64,000 bases of DNA, taken from assembly GCA_026120185.1 (NCBI GenBank), contig JANUWF010001050.1, positions 434,001 to 498,000 of the forward strand, given 5' to 3'. The translations under genes were made by a program, and so were the position numbers. Position 1 is the stretch's first letter. Every line of letters starts with the position of its first letter. This document shows positions 36,400 to 48,300 of this stretch, piece after piece. Origin of the DNA: Voacanga thouarsii (taxonomy: Eukaryota > Streptophyta > Magnoliopsida > Gentianales > Apocynaceae). The notes below the pieces were generated by a model. That model had not been told where the DNA came from. It did not search any database and saw nothing but the letters and a program-made list of their open reading frames with translations.

Positions 36400-38096
36400 T
36401 GTCCGGCGAATTTTTGATAATGTCCTTTCAATTTCAGGATCAAAATCTACTACGTCGCCTTTAGATTGTTAGATCATGTACCAAGACTAACACTTAAAAA
36501 AGACAAGAAAATTAGATAACGGAATTCACAATTCAAACAAAATTAAAAGAATAAATTAGTCAATTAAACATCAGTTAAAATTAGTAAATTAGATTACAAA
36601 AATACACATGATACAAAAGATGGTACCTTTTTGCAAAAAGAACAATTGTACAAATTTACATATTTACATGGTTAAATCAATAAAATCCATGCTTTCATGA
36701 TATTGTTCCTCGACAACGGTGCCAAAAACTTGATGTGTATGAATTTGGGTATAAAAAATCATATAAAAATAAGCACAATCCCAATCAAGTTTAAATTAAA
36801 TCGTTAACCCCAAATTACACATATGAGCAAGCGTACTCATCATTAAGCATAACATAGGATTTAAAACGAGTGTCGATTCTCAAATAACAAGTATGCCTTT
36901 ATCATTTTTCTTTCATTGTTTAACCGACTCCATGAAGTGAAAAAGAATAAAAAGGAAAATAAAATAAAATAAAAGAATATATACATGTCAATAATGGAGA
37001 ATTATGTAACTCAAACCATTATTTTGACAAACATGACCTTAAAGTACCCAATCATTATCATAACTAATCATTCTCTTGACATCATGAAGGATTAAGATAG
37101 ATTCATTTCTTTTAATCCATGAAATCACTATCTTCTAGACAAATTAGCATCACATATCCTGTCTCAACTAATTCACCCAAAAGAGGCATTAAACACAATC
37201 ATTGATTAAATCCCCATATCCTGGCAATTTAAAACATGAAATTAACCAATAAATCTATATCCTGGCAGACATCAACCCATTTTCCAAGCAAGTTAATAGA
37301 TAATAAATATAAAATTAATGAATTGAGACCACCATCAACCCCTTTTCCAAGCAAGTTAATAGAAAGAAACAACACATTAATCTTATAATCAGCATAAGTA
37401 ATTAAATACCAAGAATAACAATCAATTAATCAAAAGATCAAATAACTCTAAAATCATGAATACCGAAAACAATGTCAAATTACAATAAAATAATTAATAC
37501 ATCATTGTTCAAGAAAAGAAAAAAAGTTAAAAGAAAGCACTCACAAACAAGCCTCTTTCTTCTTCCTTTGTAGACCCTCTTGTACAATTCTCCTTGATTT
37601 GATGAATTCCTCCTAGATTTTGAGTGATTTGTGTTTTGATCCGTCAATTCCTCTCCATGACTTGTGTTTTTCCCTCTATTTATAGGCTTTAGAAGTCCTA
37701 AATTCGTCCTTCTAGGGTTTTTGGCCGAATAGAAGTAGGAAAATACTAAAACTCTGCAAATTATCAAAAAATACACACGAAAATCGAGGCACCGCCTTAG
37801 TCCCAATGCACAACTGGCGCCGCCTTCCTGGCTAGGGCCGGTGCAGCCTGTCTTGCCTTTCTGCCCGTTCATCGATTTTTCTTGATTTTTGTGCCACTCC
37901 TTCCAGATGCAGCCGACTTTGTTCTGTTCCACGGCATTTTTGCCTTATTTTATCCCTAAAATCTGAAATAATGCACAAAATACCTTTCCAAGGGTAAAAT
38001 CTCAAATATGAAGGAATATGACCAGTTATTGCACAAAATGTATCACAAAATGGTCTCAAATAATTAGGAAATATATGACTAATTTAGGCCCTATCA
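36400..38096 (-). mobile_element. Ty3/gypsy fragment: LTR, tRNA-Asp-type primer site, partial leader
   Basis: The LTR is 36731-38096 (TGATAGGGCCTAAATTAG...CACATCA, - strand). Next comes a primer site at 36707-36724, TGGCACCGTTGTCGAGGA, close to the tRNA-Asp-type site of Athila/Tat elements (TGGCGCCGTTGCCGGGGA). About 300 bp of leader-like DNA ends at 36400. Flanking ATCCC (36395-36399) and ATCCT (38097-38101) agree at 4 of 5 bases, and the copia integrase frame resumes across the insertion. Either a truncated gypsy or a small non-autonomous derivative. Confidence 0.65.
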
Positions 38097-38099
38097 ATC

Positions 38100-40813
38100 C
38101 TCAAAAGGAGACCGGAAGAATAGCATGAGACATCATGCTTCGGACCATTTCCATTAATGTCTTATTCTTTCTCTCAGCTATTCCATTCTGTTAGGGTGTA
38201 CCCGACATAGAGAGTTGGGATACTTTCCCATGATGTACCATGTAATTCTTGAACTCACCGATGAGGTACTCTCCACCACAATCCGATAATAAGGTTTTGA
38301 TCAGTTTACATGTTCGACACTCCACTTCAACCTTAAACTCTTTGAACTTATCAAAAGAGTCAGACTTACGCCTCATCAAGTAGACATAACCAAACCTTGT
38401 ACAATCATTTGTAAAAGTGATGAAGTACTTAAAACCCCTTTAACTTATGTAGACAAAGGACCACATATATCAGTATGAACAAGGCCCAATATCTCCTTGG
38501 CTCTATTAGCCTTTTGGGTGAATGACCTTTTGGTCATTTTTCCCATAAGGCAGGATTCACACTAAGACTAACTTTCCAATCTTAATGAGTCCAAGGGCCC
38601 ATCATGGATTAACCTCTGAATCCTAATTGAGTTAATATAACCCAACCTTAGATGCTAAAGATGTAAGTCATTAACATTGGTCTTTCTCTTCTTACTTAAA
38701 GGTTCAGATTGAGTGTTATTTATTTGATTGTTTGGAGAATTTACAAAGAATAAGTTTCCATACATGTACCCTGTACATAAAACTTCTCCATTTCTACTAT
38801 AGTAATACCAGAATGAAAAGAAACAGAATATCTATAATTTATTAGCTTTTCAACTGAAATCAAATTCTATTTAAAATCGGGTACATATAAAATATCATTT
38901 AATAAACTACTTTATTACAATAAAAAACAAGATCCAACTATCTCACTGCAAAGGCCCATACTCGTGCTCTATTTCCTACCCGTAATCCATGCTCGCTCTT
39001 TTGGAGTCTTCTTATTTTTCAAAACCTCTGCAAGGAGTTACAGATATGATCAGTGGTACTAGAATCAACAATCCAAGTAGAAGTTGATCCAACCGTTGAA
39101 ATTGACTTTAGATAAAGAACAATACCTATAGGGTTTTTCTTAGCCTGAAGTTTTGGACACTCTTTTTTCCAGTGTCCTTTCTGTCCGCACTTGAAGTATT
39201 TGCTGTTGGGTTTGTTGGGCTGGTTCTTAGGCTAGGCCGGTACGTTTCCCTTCTTCTTTCTGAACTTTCTAGGCCTGGGCCCAGTTCTGGAAGAAAAAGT
39301 TCTAGCAATCATAGTTTTGGACTGTGGCTTCATAACCTTCTCTGTCACCTGGAGCTCTTTCATTAACTCAGTTAAACTCATATTTAACTTGTTTATATTA
39401 TAATTTAACTTGAATTGAATAAAAGAGCCCGAAAGAGATTCGAGAACAATATCCACTTAGCTCTCGGGGTCAATTACAGCCCTTAAGACTTCTGCTTCTT
39501 CGAAAGCAACAATCATCTTGAGTATATGCTCTCTGACTGATGCTCCCTCAGTCATTTTAGTATTGATGATCGTCCTAAGAGCCTCCTGCCTTGTGGGCCG
39601 GTTCTTATCTGCGAACATCGTGACTAGTGATTAACTAATGTCGTACGCAGTGGCCATGTGCTCGTGTTTTAACTGGAGCACATTAGACATGGAAGCCAAC
39701 ATGTAGCATCGAGCCATTTCGTTGGCCTTCTTCCATGCTTTCTCAGCCTCTCGCTCCTCAGCGGTGGAACCCTCCCCGATAATAGGACAGGTGTCAAAGA
39801 GGATGAAAAACGTTAGAGGGGGGGTGAATAAGGTTTTTGGCAATCTAAAAATATTTCAAATCGTCTGACATACATAATAATAATAATAATGATCATCAAG
39901 TTTCTTGGACCGACTTTATGGTGACAAAGAAAGTTATTCAAGAACTCTTTGAGATATATTCAGATTCAGACTAAAGAAATAAATACAAAGCAGTCAATGA
40001 CATATGAAAGGAAATGAGACACATAATGTATAGTGGTTTGATCTACCAAGATCTATGTCCACTACTTTAAGGTCACGCTTAAGGATTTTCAACCAGATTT
40101 TATTTACTTCACTTAATGAAATCAAACCGTACCACATACAAGAAAGGATCACCACACTTGATTTTCAAAAACTTCTCAATCAAACACTCACATCAAGGTT
40201 CACCCCAAATGGGTTTTACACCATAACCTTGTACTACAAAGGAGATTAAATATCAATAGAATAGTAAAAGTTCACTTGTTTGAGCAGATGTTCTCTAAGG
40301 TACCAAGCATAAACACTTTTACATTTGACACAATATGAGTTCACTTTAAAGCACTTGATAAAAAGAGATTTTTGTAAACTGTTGAGCAATAGTGTTTCTT
40401 AGAAGAATGTCACAAAAATCTTCTGTCTAATCTTGTTTAGAGGCTATTTATAAAGCCAAAAAGTGAAGTACCAACGGCTATAATTTTTCTATTAAATTCA
40501 CCCGTGTTTTGGACTCAAGTTTTGGACGACGATGCATCCAAAAGGTAAGTCCAAAATAGCACTTTTTCAGGTAGAAACATTTCAACACTGTTTACAAGAT
40601 TTTGGACGAATCTTTTGGATACAGAAACATCCAAAACTACTCAATCCAAAAATTCTGAGATTTTCAAAACTTTGAAATCTTTTTCATTGTGTGCTTCAAA
40701 ATAGAAATCAATTGAATCGAAAGATAAAGAGACATAGAAATTAATAAGAAATACCTTAACTTATTCTCACGAAGAATAACGGCCAAAGGACTAAAAGAAC
40801 CTCCGCCAACCAT
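38100..40813 (-). pseudogene. Inner copia gag, protease and integrase N-terminal part
   Basis: Gag starts at ATG 40813 (MVGGGSFSPLAVILRENKL). It is interrupted by an LTR-like insertion and resumes near 39805 (FILFDTCPIIGEGSTAEEREA, ANEMARCYMLASM). The zinc knuckle at about 39190-39150 reads YFKCGQKGHWKKEC: the first Cys has become Tyr. At about 39090-39040 the protease reads WIVDSSTTDHICN, so the usual DSG is DSS. GAG-pre-integrase is near 38640-38480 and integrase near 38400-38100, broken by stops. Not functional. Confidence 0.75.
39811..40740 (-). mobile_element. LTR-like insertion in inner copia gag
   Basis: The gag frame stops at about 40745 and resumes at about 39808. Between them is non-coding DNA that begins (+ strand) CGTTAGAGGGGGGGTGAATA, a terminus I associate with LTRs of SIRE/Maximus-type copia elements. 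About 60-70 bp of gag present in the + copy (56528-56590) are missing at the junction and I see no clean target duplication. Boundaries are approximate. Confidence 0.45.
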
Positions 40814-42496
40814 TTCGGAAAAATCGAAAATAAAAGAAAATTCAGTTTATGAAAAACAAAAATAATTTGTGACTTTATCCTTATATTAAATCTGATAATA
40901 GTTAATCATATTATCTTTAATGTGATTAATTTAGCTCTTAGAAAAACTGACATAACTTCTTGAAAAGATTAACAGTTTCCTAAGCTAAGTGTATTAATCA
41001 CCACAAATTAATTTTCTTTCTAGGTAATGATCTAGAAAATAACTCCATCGTGGGATGATTGTTTCTTCTCATTTCCTATGGACATTCCTCGCACTATAAT
41101 CTCTAACGTGGGCTGGCCGATCATAGCACGTGTCCTTGGTTATTAATTACATCCATCCATTAGTTCTAGATCCTTGTGGTATCCCCATCCTATACGAGTT
41201 CATTCCCAAGGTAACGCAAAGAGACCCACGATTTCTAATAAGGATTGTGATGGAAACCGTGGGGCCGTTGGAATCCCTCTCCCACTTAGTATTTTAAAAT
41301 AAGGGTTTTTCTTAAAAAATATCTTTTGAAAATTTCAATTAAGTTTTCTTTTAACTCAAAAATAAAATACCTAAACCCATAAAAATTTCTGTCAAGATTT
41401 ATACCATTTGAGAAACTTTTTCATAGATTAATTTTATTTAAGTTAATAAACTTAATAATTTCTAAAATTTCCAATAAAACTTTCGAGAAATTTTGATCTC
41501 AAGTTTAATTTGACAAAAATAATTTTCCTTGTTAAAATTCAATCAAAATGGTTTTCCATTTTAATTCACAGAAATATCTAAATTCAAAATATTTTCTATG
41601 TCAAGGATAAAATCCTTTGAGAAAATAACCAAGAATTAATTTTTGTTCGAATTAAAATTAACCATTTGATTTAAGAAAAATATTTTTCTTTGTCAAAAAT
41701 TCCCAAAGACTTTGGTTTTCGAGAAAACGCATACATAGGGAATAAAAAGAAATAAGCGTGCTAGAAAATTGTAAACTTTTTCATACTTTTCTATTCTTTT
41801 AACCTAAGTATCCAAAAAATAGAATTAAACACATTAATTAATTAATGGTCTTGTTTAATCCTAAATTTCTTTTACTATTATTTTTCATGCAAAATATTCA
41901 AAGAATATTAACTATTGCAATAAAAATAACTTCGCCTAGTATAGGACCAAAAATAAAAAATAAAAAATTTAATATCGAGGCTAGTGCACCCACCACACTA
42001 GATCATAGCCCATGGGAAAACCTATGGGCCGCGATCCGGGCGGGTTGCTGCGCGGTCAAAATTGATGACCGCACAGTGCAAATTTGCAATTGCTCTTCTT
42101 CACGGAAGCCGGCTTCTGCGAGGAAGCTGTCCTCGCTGGGGGCGCGGCTGTAGCGGCTCCAAGCACAAACACAATTGGTGGCTCGAAAACGGCTCGGCTG
42201 CTACAGTGATCATCTTCTCCAAATTTTTTCTCTGCGTTTTAAACTCTATTGTGTGCAATTTTTTCCACTATTTTCGATCAAAACTCATCCAAACAACTGT
42301 CTATACCCTTAAAAACACTGAACTTATATGATATCTATGAAAGCAATCAAAATACAGTATTCCTATACTTCAACTCGCAACGCTTACAGTGAAACTACCC
42401 ATACCAGAAAACATGAAGGATCACAGATTTCATCCAAAATAAATATTTTCTTATTTTAGTTATGTCCAACATGCTTCCTATATTTGTTAAACCATG
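40814..42496 (-). other. Long leader of the inner copia
   Basis: About 1.7 kb between primer site and gag start, without a coding frame. It matches, in inverted orientation, the leader at 54690-56473. A GC-rich block (about 41985-42190) interrupts AT-rich flanks in both copies. Long leaders of this kind are a feature of BARE-type elements. Confidence 0.75.
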
Positions 42497-42508
42497 GCTC
42501 TGATACCA
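42497..42508 (-). other. Primer binding site of the inner copia
   Basis: TGGTATCAGAGC on the - strand, an exact complement to the 3' end of initiator tRNA-Met as used by most plant copia elements. Confidence 0.9.
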
Positions 42509-42510
42509 AT

Positions 42511-44353
42511 TAAAGGTTTAAAATGGAAAAATCATCAAATCGAAAGCATGCTTACAAAACGAAAAATTTATCTATGTGATTGAATGACCATTTTCGCATT
42601 GAAGAAGATGTCTGTACAAGGATACTTGAAGTTATTGGATCACATCCTTGTAAACGTCTATTGCATCTCATTCATGCGAAACCTTTGATCTTCGGAAATA
42701 GTGCCCTGTCCACTGCTGGTGAAAGCTCAAAGTTGTGGATTTAGCTTAGTCTTTTAGCTTTTGTGAATGCTTCACAGAAAATGGGTGTCGTCTCTGTGAA
42801 GTGCAAAAAATGAAAAGTCTTCACACTTTGCATGATTTCCTTTCATTTTGTTCCTCCACCAAGAGAGAGTAGCCAAATGTATGAAAACAGAAAGCAACCA
42901 TACTTTCTATTATTCTTCACGCAAAACAATACGAGATCCATCTCGTGTTATTTTTATTTTATTTAATTAATTAATTAATTTTTTTAAAAAATTTATTTTA
43001 CCCTTGATCTTATTCATTGGGCCAGATAAAATTATTTACTCTTGGGCTTGAACACCCATAAATAATAAATCTTAATTATTTATTTTCTGGGCTTCATTAA
43101 ACAGCCCAATAAATAATTAACAAGCCCAAATAGACCAATATAAAATATCAAATATTTTATCTAGTTTATATCTAGATTAATTTTTTAATTATTTAATCTG
43201 GGCCTTGGGCACTGAATAATTAATTAACCAATTAAACTAGATAAAATATATACTCTTTCTCAGGCCTTTTATTTTATTCTAATCCAATAATAAATTAGAC
43301 TACTTAAATTAAAAAAAATAAAACCCATAATTATTAAGATCAATTTATTAACCCAAATCTGTTAGGATTTAAGGGCCATTTTGGGGACCAAAAGACACAT
43401 TGCCTTGACTACTAAAATAACCAAAATACCCTTGCTATATAAATAGCTATATTTTGTATTTTAAATATATTCTAATATCATTAGAAGAAAATATTGACCC
43501 CAAAGATAATGTTGCGTTAGCAAAGTCTTCGACCTACATGTGTAATGACTAAAATACCCCTCTACACATCGCCGTGTATTTAAAGAGGAAGAGTGTACTA
43601 ATACCTCTCTAATAGACATCTACCATCCTTAGACCTCTAGTCCAATAATTCATAACTCCTGGAATATTTCCACTTTTCAAGGGAGCTACCCTAAAGTAAA
43701 TATCCAAGTCATGTTTCTTAGGGCCCTAGATAATTAGATCATTTGAATAGTCACAAGGGGCGATATAACGTAAAAGCTATTTTGTACAAGTCTATCTTAA
43801 CTAACTAGTCATATATACCCAACACACAAGTATATTGGTTCTACAAAAGAACCTCAATTACAGTATATCAAAGTATATGCTGATAGCTTCGTTAGACCAC
43901 TAACTCATACTCAAGCGGTAGAATATTAGTCCACCTGTAGCAGTAATAGTGTGGGTTTCTTTTAAATAATACTTTTAAAAACTACTATTACAGGTCATGT
44001 TCTACGTATTCGGTATTCGAAATACGCTCATGCTATGAAGTGAGTGGACTACTCACTAGCTAAGAGTAAACCATTCTCCATTTGAAATTCATAACACAAT
44101 AACCTATACATGATAAAACTTTCATTCTCATCAATCGGTTAAAAACAAACATTTATGTGTTAAGTAACTCATGATTCATACCTTACTATGAAAAACTACC
44201 ATTCACATAGATCACTTATTTAAACACAATAAGTCCTTTCTAAATGAAAATCGTACACAAATAAAATATAAATTTACAAACAAATTTTGAGAATAAATTC
44301 TTTTATTAATAAATTACATCAAAAAATTAGTTTAGAGGGCATATATTCCAACA
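42511..44353 (-). repeat. 5' LTR of the inner copia
   Basis: 1843 bp; starts TGTTGGAATATATGCCC at 44353 and ends AAACCTTTA at 42511, two bases before the primer site. Clearly diverged from its 3' partner, so the insertion is not very recent. Confidence 0.9.
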
Positions 44354-44358
44354 AATAC

Positions 44359-45355
44359 TATCATGCATTTTAATTCGAACTGTGCCCTTACCCATAATAT
44401 TACAAACGATATTATTGCCCTTAAGACAACTCCACCGTTATAGGCTTCATAAGTGAAAAACAAATCCCTATTAGGACACATATGATGAGAACAACCCGAA
44501 TCTAAAATCCATTCATTTTCAGACCTTGTCCTGTTATCATTTACAAAGAAAATATTTCATTCACTCTCATCTGCTACAACACTAGCTTCGGCAACATCAA
44601 TAGATTTTTCTTTATGCTTATCCTTATTTTTCAATTTAATGCATTCAGACTTAATGTGCCATTTTTATGACAATAATTTCAAACCAAATTTCTATGTCTG
44701 GATTTTGATTTATCACTGTCACAATTTCTATTTTCAGATATACCTCTGGCTACCAAAACGTCAGCCTGATTTCCACTAACCTCCCCAATTAAATCTCTAT
44801 TAATCATTTCTTTTGATTTTAAAATAGATTTAATTTTCTGATACGAGATAGTTTCTTTTTCATACATCATAATATCTCAAAAATGCTTAAGGGATTGGGG
44901 AAAGAACACAACAATAAAATGGTCTGATCCTCATCATCTATTTTCATATCAATATTACTCAAATCTATAATAAGAGAATCAAATATATCAAGATATGAAG
45001 TAATAGATGTACCTTTAGCCATCCGAGGAGTAAACAAGGTTTGTTTCAGGTAGAGCCGATACTCCATTGTCTTTTTCATATACAAAGCCTTCAACTTTTC
45101 CCACATAGCTTTGGTTGTATTTTTAGAAGCGACTTCTCTTAAAACCTCATTAGAGAGATTTAAAATGATACCTGGTTTCACTCTTTTATCCAAGTCTTCA
45201 AATGCCGCTATTGTTATCTCCGCTGGCTTTTCCTCTATTCCTTTCAAGGCTAAGTCAACTTCATCTTGAATTAAGATGGCCTCCATTTTGAGTTGCCACA
45301 TGCCGAAGTTGACACCCCGATCAAATTTCTCCACCTTAGTCTTTGTTATTGTCAT
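44359..45355 (-). pseudogene. Outer copia gag and N-terminal protease
   Basis: ATG at 45355 (MTITKTKVEKFDRGVNFGMW), the common start of TNT1-type gag. An open stretch runs to 44867 (WQLKMEAILIQD, TSITSYLDIFDSLI). Around 44680 the zinc knuckle is visible (NYCHKNG...) but a 1-base shift breaks CX2CX4HX4C. At 44520-44480 the protease motif [12 protein letters not shown], with intact DSG, follows. The frame reaches the inner copia insertion at 44358 and continues at 31604, so the inner element landed within the protease. Confidence 0.8.
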
Positions 45356-45378
45356 TACCACAGAGTTAAGAGCTAGTA

Positions 45379-45390
45379 GCTCTAATACCA
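45379..45390 (-). other. Primer binding site of the outer copia
   Basis: TGGTATTAGAGC on the - strand, three bases after the LTR end. It differs by one base from the usual complement of initiator tRNA-Met (TGGTATCAGAGC). Confidence 0.8.
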
Positions 45391-45393
45391 GTT

Positions 45394-48300
45394 TGTTAGA
45401 AATAGTGTAATACCCCGCCCAAAACCACATTTGACTATGGGGAAAAGTCATGCATTGCATAGCATCTTTCATCTTATGTGGTAGCTAGAATAATTTTTAT
45501 TTGCATGGATGCATGTGAATTTTTCCGTTGCTCTTGCATTTGAAGTAATTGATGTGAAATAGTTGTGTTGTTAAAGATTTGGATAAGGGAGGTTTGGTTG
45601 AAGATTTGGAAGGATGAGTATTGGGGTGGTAAGAACTTTTTGTAGGAAAAAAATTAGCATTGGAGTTGGTTTGGAATAGCGGGGAGGTTGGTGATTTTCT
45701 TTGGTGACCCGAGTTCGAATCCTACCTTTTGTGAAGTTAGTTTCTCTTCTTGAAATTCTTTTCTTTAGACCATTTCTTGTCTTGGCCGAAAAAGAACCTA
45801 GTTATCCTAGAGAAATTTTAGTATTTTTACTCCAAGGAAATAAGTCTCTATATTTATTTCCTAAATTCAAGGACTTTGATGTGAATAAAGTTCACCTTTA
45901 ATTTTCAGCTTGTGTTCCTTAGGATTTTCGAAAAAAAAAAAACCCCTAGCTAGGTGCCACTTTGAAGAATTTCAAGTGGTATAAAACTCATATTGATGAA
46001 TATTAGAGTTAGGGAATATATTAGGGAAAAATCTTATCTTACCTCTTCAAGAATTCTAGCCATAATCCTTTTATTTATTTAATTGTTTTAGAGAAATATT
46101 TTAACTAAAGTCTTAGATATTTTCTTTGGGTTTAAACGCCACTTCCATAGGAATAAGACTCTATATTTAACTCCTAAGTTCAAGGATTTTAGATAAGGAT
46201 AAAGTTTGTTTTATTTTCAACTTTTGTTCCCTTGAATTTTCGGAAACCATAAGCTGGAAAAATTCTGGAAATTTTTCCAGATTTTGTCCGCCACCTTGGA
46301 GCACCTTTAGCTCAATCCAAACTCTTCTAGGACTAGAGGAAATCCTATCCAAATCCTTGATAAAATCAAATTTTATTTCAATCCAGATTCAACTAGGATT
46401 TTCTTCCTTTTCCTAGCTGAATTTCGGCAGCTTTGTATCAACATAAGCTGTCCGAAAATTCCAGCTTCTTAGCTACAATCTAACTCTGTAAATCCTAGCT
46501 CAAAACACCTAAATATTCCTCATTAATTTAGGGAACCTTAGCTGCAAAAAACCAGAATTTTATTCACACAAAAACACTGAAATTCGTCCAGCTTATGTAC
46601 AGAAAATTTGGTCAGCTTTGTGCAGGATTTTCGGCCAGCTTTGTGTTCCTACTTCAACCGAAATTCTGCACACATAATTCACTGAAAAATCCCAGCTGAT
46701 CAAGCTATTTTCAGCGCCCAAAACCCTCAATTTTCCTCTGAAAATTTCGGTAGAATTGTAGCAGCCAAAACAGTCCAAACCTTGCTACACTTGCACAGAA
46801 TTTTCACAGCACTTGCACAGGATTTTTCAGTCATCAAAACTCACTCAAACTCTTCCTTGTTTGGCCCAAAATTCTGAACACATTCAGCCCTTCCTTTGAG
46901 CAGTATTTCGGCCAGCATAAAGGAGCAAAATTGCATAATCTTTTCCTCCATTAAACTCCCCTAAAATCGGCAGCAAGGAGACGCGCACAAGTTGAAATTT
47001 CGCCTTTGCTGTCCAAGAAACCTAAAGCCATTAGGAGTCTATCTAAACATCACCATCTAACCCTAAACCAATCTTCTCCAATTTTAAATCATAGCAACCG
47101 TCTACCCTCTCCATTCTACACGAAAATTTCAGCAACATCTCTCTGCAACATTGCAAAATTTTCGAAAACACAAGAGTTATTCCAAGCAAAAATCGAACAC
47201 ACCTTAAGGTAAGCACAAATCCTTTCAACCTCTTGATGCCGTTTTCTCTAATGATTCTTTTCTCTTTCTTCTACCCTTAAACCACGCCCTATAGAGGTTG
47301 ATTTCCTCTTCTTCCTTAATTTTCGGTCAAGTGAAGCAAATGAGGTAGCTTCTCTCTTCTTCTCAAGCGAACTCGGGACGATCACCATAGGAGCATCGAG
47401 ATCTCATTACCCGGTAGTTGCAAGGTAAGGGAATACCCTCCCTTGATGCCGAAAGTAAAGTTTAATGGTGTTTATTAGCGAGATGAGCATGTGGTCGTAG
47501 TATATGACCTTTGGGGATTGAATAGGTTACTTGGAATTAAATAGGAGATTGCGAATTATTGTGAAAATAAATGGGATTAGAGCATGTTTGAATTAATTGA
47601 GACCCTGATCATAATATTATATGGTTTAGATCAGGTGGATAATTGAGGAAAGCCAGCTGTGATTTTTATCTCGTTATCTGAGGCATATCAAGTAAGTCCT
47701 TGCATAAACTCTTTTATTAAATGTTGTGATGGTAAGTCCTTTTATAAATTGTTTTGTTAAATGTTGTGATGGCAAGTCTATATTGTGAAGCTTTGTAAAG
47801 CTATTGTTAAACTATGTTTGCTTGGGTTGTAAACGTGGATATTTATTCTTTAAACGGTTTTGTCAAACTAATGGTTTTTAGCAAGAAAACCATTCTTTTC
47901 CTTAAATTTTTAGAAACTCTTTTAAAGAAAACCACGTTTTACAAAGCCAATATTTGGAAATATTTTGAATCAGGAATTGACAGATATGTTCGTTGAGTAC
48001 TCAATAAGGGTAGGCTAACAATACTAGTCTTGGAGGGCTAGCGTAAGTCTTTTGGCAGAAGGCCACCTCCAGAAGATAAACTCTGCTTGAAAAGGCGACA
48101 GTGTTGGTTGGTCAGGCCGGTCCGAGCTAGCATTGTACCTGAAAGGTATTATTTATATTCCCGGCATGGACACCCGGATGGTTTTGTTGGGTGTAGAGAT
48201 GGAGGAGTATCTCACCCGGTGAGCTGTACACTCACCTTGATCAGAACGCCCAACGTGTGGTAATCTGGTCCGGACAAAGTGCACAAAGTGTGGTGCCTTG

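Larger units (their letters stand above)
31610..44353 (-). mobile_element. Inner Ty1/copia element, family A (Angela/BARE-like)
   Basis: LTRs at 31610-33423 (3') and 42511-44353 (5'); aatac is duplicated exactly at 31605-31609 and 44354-44358. Primer site at 42497-42508, polypurine tract right of 33423. LTRs of about 1.8 kb and a leader of about 1.7 kb before gag are the architecture of the Angela/BARE group. The element carries further insertions at 34242-35155, 36400-38096 and about 39811-40740, so its own length is roughly 9 kb. It sits inside the protease of the outer copia. Confidence 0.9.

Noticed and set aside
37480..37932. 150-codon - strand frame
   Set aside because: It lies wholly inside the gypsy LTR 36731-38096 and has no domain.
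42497..42508. Possible tRNA gene
   Set aside because: The match to initiator tRNA-Met is only the 12-base primer site; no cloverleaf surrounds it. The same holds for 45379-45390 and 54678-54689.
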